In this document: in pieces, positions 60,152-64,000 of the stretch
How positions within the stretch are numbered: position 1 is the first letter of the stretch
Layout of the letters: each line of letters starts with the position of its first letter
Assembly (NCBI GenBank): GCA_019095985.1
Contig: CM032669.1
Coordinates: 34,468,402-34,532,401, forward strand
Direction of reading: 5' to 3'
Source: Streblospio benedicti
Taxonomy: Eukaryota > Annelida > Polychaeta > Spionida > Spionidae
Length of the DNA stretch: 64,000 nucleotides
Notes under the pieces: generated by a model
Told to the model about the DNA's origin: nothing
Seen by the model: only the letters and a program-made list of their open reading frames with translations
Databases searched by the model: none
Program-made: the position numbers and the translations under genes

Positions 60152-62416
60152 CTGTGGCAAGGGAAAGAATGCATGTAAACCGTGTGATGCACGCCACAGT
60201 GTCATTTTTACCACTTGTTGTAAAGACGGCATGATATTGAATTATATTTTTGTTTCTCCATGCTTGGGTGTTAGTTCCACAGCGCATAGAGGGCATTTAA
60301 TATGCTGAATTGTAAGTATTGTGATGAGAGACGTTTTTCTTCATCATTCCAGCCACTATGTGTCACGGGAATGTGTTCAGTACAAGACAGGACAGCTCAC
60401 GACTATTGTAACACTGAATATACATCGTATGTAAACTGAAAACGAGATTCCCGTAGACCGACGATAAAGACAGCAGTGATGGTTAGAACACCAATTATGA
60501 TAGGTTAATTAGCGGTGACGGGAGTAGTGCTGAGCTTGTTGTTATAGTGATACGGCCATTGGCAAGGGCTCCTCGTTAATATGGCGACTGAGCCATGCTT
60601 ATATCACCAACACAATGTTATTCCACGCACATTCTCTTGCCTATTGGAAGGCTTCCATACAGGCCGGACATCGCATACACCCACGAGCATCAGCTAGTGT
60701 CTATCTTGGTTTAATCAACGTAAAATGCTTAATGACATGACAAAGTTATGATTGCTGAGAGAGCATGGGCCGTAAGCCAGGAGTTGCACTAATTTTACTG
60801 CCCTGCTATACATTAGAGCAGAATGCACTAAGGACAGTTGAGCGCATGCATGCATGTTAAGCCGTTCTTGAGAACGCACGGTGCGTGTATTTCGGGATAC
60901 CTTATATGGACAGTCTCTAAATCTAATACTGGCTATAATATAATCAATCCTAATTCATATAATTTCCGGTAAATTATCACCTGTTTCCGCCGACTAAGAC
61001 TGTGGGTATATTTAATTATTAAAGAATTGTCATTCTTGATATTCAGCCTTTCTATGGATACAATACTCTGATTTATCCGAATTCTAAGAAATAACCGATC
61101 TATAGCTCTGTTTGAAAAACCAACAGATGCATCTATGGATTCTAAACATGTCTTTTGAACGGGACTTAACAATGATTTAATTAATTATTTATTTTTAATC
61201 ATTATTTACTAAAATCCAAATCCTATAATATATGTGAGTGTTACACCAACTGATGTGGTTATCTTTGAAGAGAAAAAAACACCACACATGCTAACGAAGC
61301 CGCAGATGGTTTGTACAGAAAACTTCAAAATAACAATAGTGAGCGCAAAATGTACCACGTGCGCTCAAATGTTGCTTCCCATACCAGGTAATTGTAAGAA
61401 ACGGGCATGGTAGCTTTCCAACAGGATGAAATTTAAATAACGTGTTGTGTTAATTTCAAATTTGGTTTGAAATTTGATTCAATCTGCACCTAGAAAAGTG
61501 TTTTCGGTGTGTCAATTTAGCCTGATTATAACAAGCACGTTTGATTATAGATGATCGAGACTGGGAAAAAATGCAAGTGCGTTGTCCTATACAGTTTGTG
61601 TACTCATATTTTTCATTCTACGTGCACAGAGTCCAGTGGCCCCAATGTTTTCAGTAAAAGATTGAATTCATCTAGAATTTTGAAAAAGTCGGGGCAACGA
61701 CAAGAAATACCGAATTATCTTTTAACACCCCCCCAAAGTTGCCGTCTAAGGACTTGAATTATGCATACTGACGTGCTTTAAACATGCACAGTGGCTGATT
61801 CAGGTGGAGGGACAGCTACTACCGGTTTCATTTTTCATTATTTTGACCAGATAGTAGACCGTTGGTAGACCGTAAAATATGTATCATACTTCTAGATACA
61901 TTGACAAGTGGTGGAGAAAGAATGAATTCAAGTTCGCATCTCTGTAGAGGCCGTCCACTCATAGGCTCAGCATCCGAGCTTAACCGATGTCCAATTTTGA
62001 AGAGGTGTGGGTCAGGTCAGGATGGTAATAGAGACAATTGTTGTAACATTTTGTAGCTCTCTATTTGCAACATAGGCCTACGATGACGAAAAAGGGGTGT
62101 GGTGGCTTGGGAGCAGATGTCAGCCATCCAATGTATTGCATAATCGATTACAATGTACAGAACATTTACAGCAGCTAGACCGTTTTGGGAGGCCTGATAG
62201 CAATTTACGTTAACGTAAATTATGATCGGTCACAATTTACGGCTGGTTATGTTTTACGCTCTAACAAACCTTCGTGGTTTCAGGATGCTAATGTTTCGTG
62301 TGTGTGTGTGTGTTTTTTTTATCTTCTTTTTGATCTAGTTTGAAGCAAGGGCCCCTTTCGTAAAATCCCGGATCTGCCACGATGCATGCAATACTTCTAT
62401 TTTTAACCGTCATTAC
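60152..62416 (-). other. candidate intron of the minus-strand peptide gene
   Basis: 2.3 kb between exon candidates. No other exon was recognised. It contains gagattcccgtagaccgac (60444-60462), which recurs with one difference at 63703-63721. Confidence 0.45.
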
Positions 62417-62490
62417 CTCCGGATGCGTGATTCCAGGAGATAAGAGAGCTGCATGTCCCGCGTCCTTGGATGCAGAGGAGAGGGCGCAAT
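62417..62490 (-). CDS. candidate middle exon of the secreted peptide precursor
   Basis: On the minus strand, cagtttttttttccag is followed by 74 bases and then gag|gtaatg. With one carried base it reads (D)CALSSASKDAGHAALLSPGI and THPE, ending in phase 0 so that it joins Arg-Arg of the 60151 exon. All three frames are open, so frame choice rests on phase agreement with its neighbours. Confidence 0.5.
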
Positions 62491-63527
62491 CTGGAAAAAA
62501 AAACTGTCATTCAAAATGCAATGATCACCCATTGTACAGTTTACACCTTTGAGTGTTTGACAATGTGATCTTTTTCACGACAATCTTTCTTCTAACATCT
62601 TTCCTACACCAAGCATTGACAAACACACTTATGTTTGGCGTGATGGTAGGCGTGGTAAATGTGAAATGGCAAATGTTGATCTACCATGAGGCACAGGGAA
62701 TTGTAAACCTGTAAAGCTTGCCATACGCGCTCATGTGAAACTCTGTGTTTGAGACTAGCTAAATCAATCTCAGTGGTAGTGCCTTCTACTTTAGTAGATT
62801 TTAATACCTTAAAAGTCAATCTATGACGAGCAATGCTCTGACATTTATCGGGTGAGTTTGTTTTAATCCCTGTAAAATCTCCCTAGAAGGTCAACACTCA
62901 AAGTACCAATACTGCTCATACAGCCAAAACAGTGATGTCACTTTTGTGCTGCTCATGGCAGGTTTAGATATATTCTTTCTTGAAAGTGGGTATTTGTAAT
63001 CGAATTATGCCATCAGTTTTGTCATTGAACTTTTGAGTTGTGAAAGCATTGTACGGTGAGATGATTGATGGCGAGGCTTTTCCCGAGTACTTTTGTCCTG
63101 CTGTGTTTGAGAGTGTGCTTGTGAATACATATCATTCTAATATAGGCCTATTTCACGTAAAAAAATATGTACTGGGAAGAAGAGTGGTATGGAGAAAAAG
63201 CAAAATAGGAATAGATGTATAGTATCTCAGTTGTTAAGGGTTATCTGGAGAAAGGGCTGAGCACTATGATAAAAGGTAATAAAAAGCCTCCCCCCATACT
63301 CAGCTCTACTCCGCACAAGCCGCCCCACAAAAAAGAAAAAAAAGAAAAAAAAAAAAAAAAAAGGTTAGGTTTGTGGTCAACTGGCAAAGCAAAGCACACA
63401 CCTTATTTAAAAATAAAATGGTATTCTTCAAAAATATCAATGTTTATTTCATCTTCCAATCATTGAGAACAAAAACAAAACAAACCAAGAATTCAATTCT
63501 CATGTACATGACATTGTATGTACTCAC
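62491..63527 (-). other. candidate intron of the minus-strand peptide gene, with A-rich tract
   Basis: 1 kb. The + strand has ccccccatactc and an A-rich run (about 63329-63362), seen as a long T tract on the minus strand. Short open frames on both strands carry no recognisable domain. Confidence 0.45.
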
Positions 63528-63580
63528 CTGGAATGGTGAAACAGATAAGGCACACTCCAGTTGTGAGCCAGTGCGGTAAG
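63528..63580 (-). CDS. candidate signal-peptide exon of the secreted peptide precursor
   Basis: On the minus strand, attgtttatttcag precedes 53 bases that end cag|gtgagt, both strong sites. In the frame that fits the next exon it reads LPHWLTTGVCLICFTIP plus G, a hydrophobic stretch suitable as the core of a signal peptide. It needs two bases from an upstream exon with the start codon, which I did not find in the remaining 420 bases. The other two frames are also open. Confidence 0.45.
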
Positions 63581-64000
63581 CTGAAATAAACAATTTGAAA
63601 TGGTTGCTTTCTTCAGTATCCTCATCTATTTCGGGCTTATTATTCATATCGCAAGTTATGGAGTTATTGTAGCCGTAACACTAGATTATATATAGGGCAA
63701 AAGAGATTCCCGTGGACCGACAATGGTTCTTAGCAACTCTAACACGCAGGGCAGCTATGCCTTCTAGCTACATGTACATGGTCTTGCAAGGTTTGGCGAC
63801 TGGCCTAGACCTTCTAAACATACACATTGCGTTGGGAGATCCATGGTGGCTAGGGGCGCAAGGATCACTCGTCATTCTATTCCGCCCCCACCACACAGGC
63901 ATACACACTTAGAAACTTAGAAACTTAGAAATTACGCATGTAATAGGGTTTTAGCATCGCCCCGAATGTTTCTGCGTGCGAATCTCGTAGATATTTTGTA
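63581..64000. other. right edge, no gene assigned
   Basis: It holds a minus-strand TATA-like ctatatataatc (about 63682-63694), the tandem cttagaaa repeat near 63910-63931 and a minus-strand gccaccatgg context near 63840. None could be joined in phase to the exon at 63528, so no first exon is called. Confidence 0.4.

Noticed and set aside
63596-63647. Minus-strand ATG frame at 63647 running directly into the 63580 exon
   Set aside because: That frame passes through a strong splice acceptor and disagrees in phase with the downstream exon set that gives the leader and dibasic-flanked peptide.
63810-63850. Minus-strand gccaccatgg start context as first exon of the peptide gene
   Set aside because: Its possible donors leave one base, but the 63580 exon in the chosen frame needs two; no phase-consistent join was found.

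Overview
The window is AT-rich metazoan DNA with long introns, GT-AG splice sites, SINE/MITE-type repeats and one 100-N assembly gap. It holds most of a single large gene on the + strand: a Slo1 (BK, calcium- and voltage-activated potassium channel alpha subunit; KCNMA1/slowpoke family) ortholog. Exon peptides match fly and vertebrate Slo1 about equally well from memory. Frequent tacatgtacatgta and accggtat motifs suggest a marine invertebrate, perhaps an ambulacrarian (echinoderm or hemichordate), but the species cannot be fixed from sequence alone. Layout: 1-5576 is upstream intron; the extracellular N terminus and S0 exon lie outside the window. From 5577 to 54792 I can place 22 coding exons in the main path plus alternative exons: S1 (5577), S1-S2 (22755), S2-S3 (23660), S4-S5 (24158), three tandem pore exons (27677, 28030, 28577), S6 end and linker (30752), RCK1 (31463 to 39324), two small phase-preserving linker exons (39595, 40382), a linker exon (43839), RCK2 with the calcium bowl (44793 to 52804), and two alternative 3' coding exons (53492, 54715). 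Exon phases agree throughout except for one extra base at 34979-34980 and one missing connecting exon between 40.4 and 43.8 kb, where the assembly gap lies. The key finding is the triplet of 171-bp, phase 0/0 exons. Each encodes a complete turret, pore helix, TVGYGD filter and most of S6, so one gene could make three different potassium pores on the same voltage-sensor and calcium-sensor chassis. The residue matching the mammalian external TEA/toxin-site tyrosine (Tyr294) is Tyr in the middle exon, Ala in the first and Val in the third, and the first and third exons place a cysteine next to it. The 5.7-kb intron after the calcium-bowl exon is a transposon nest: nested inverted-repeat elements, a hairpin SINE-like insertion with a 10-bp target duplication, and a LINE tail. 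From 57689 to 58820 lies a Penelope-like fragment with an open GIY-YIG endonuclease reading frame between about 190-bp inverted repeats. On the minus strand from 63580 to 59867, three exon candidates with consistent phases encode a hydrophobic leader, a spacer, and a dibasic-flanked six-cysteine peptide: a candidate secreted peptide-hormone precursor that I do not recognise, convergent with the channel gene.
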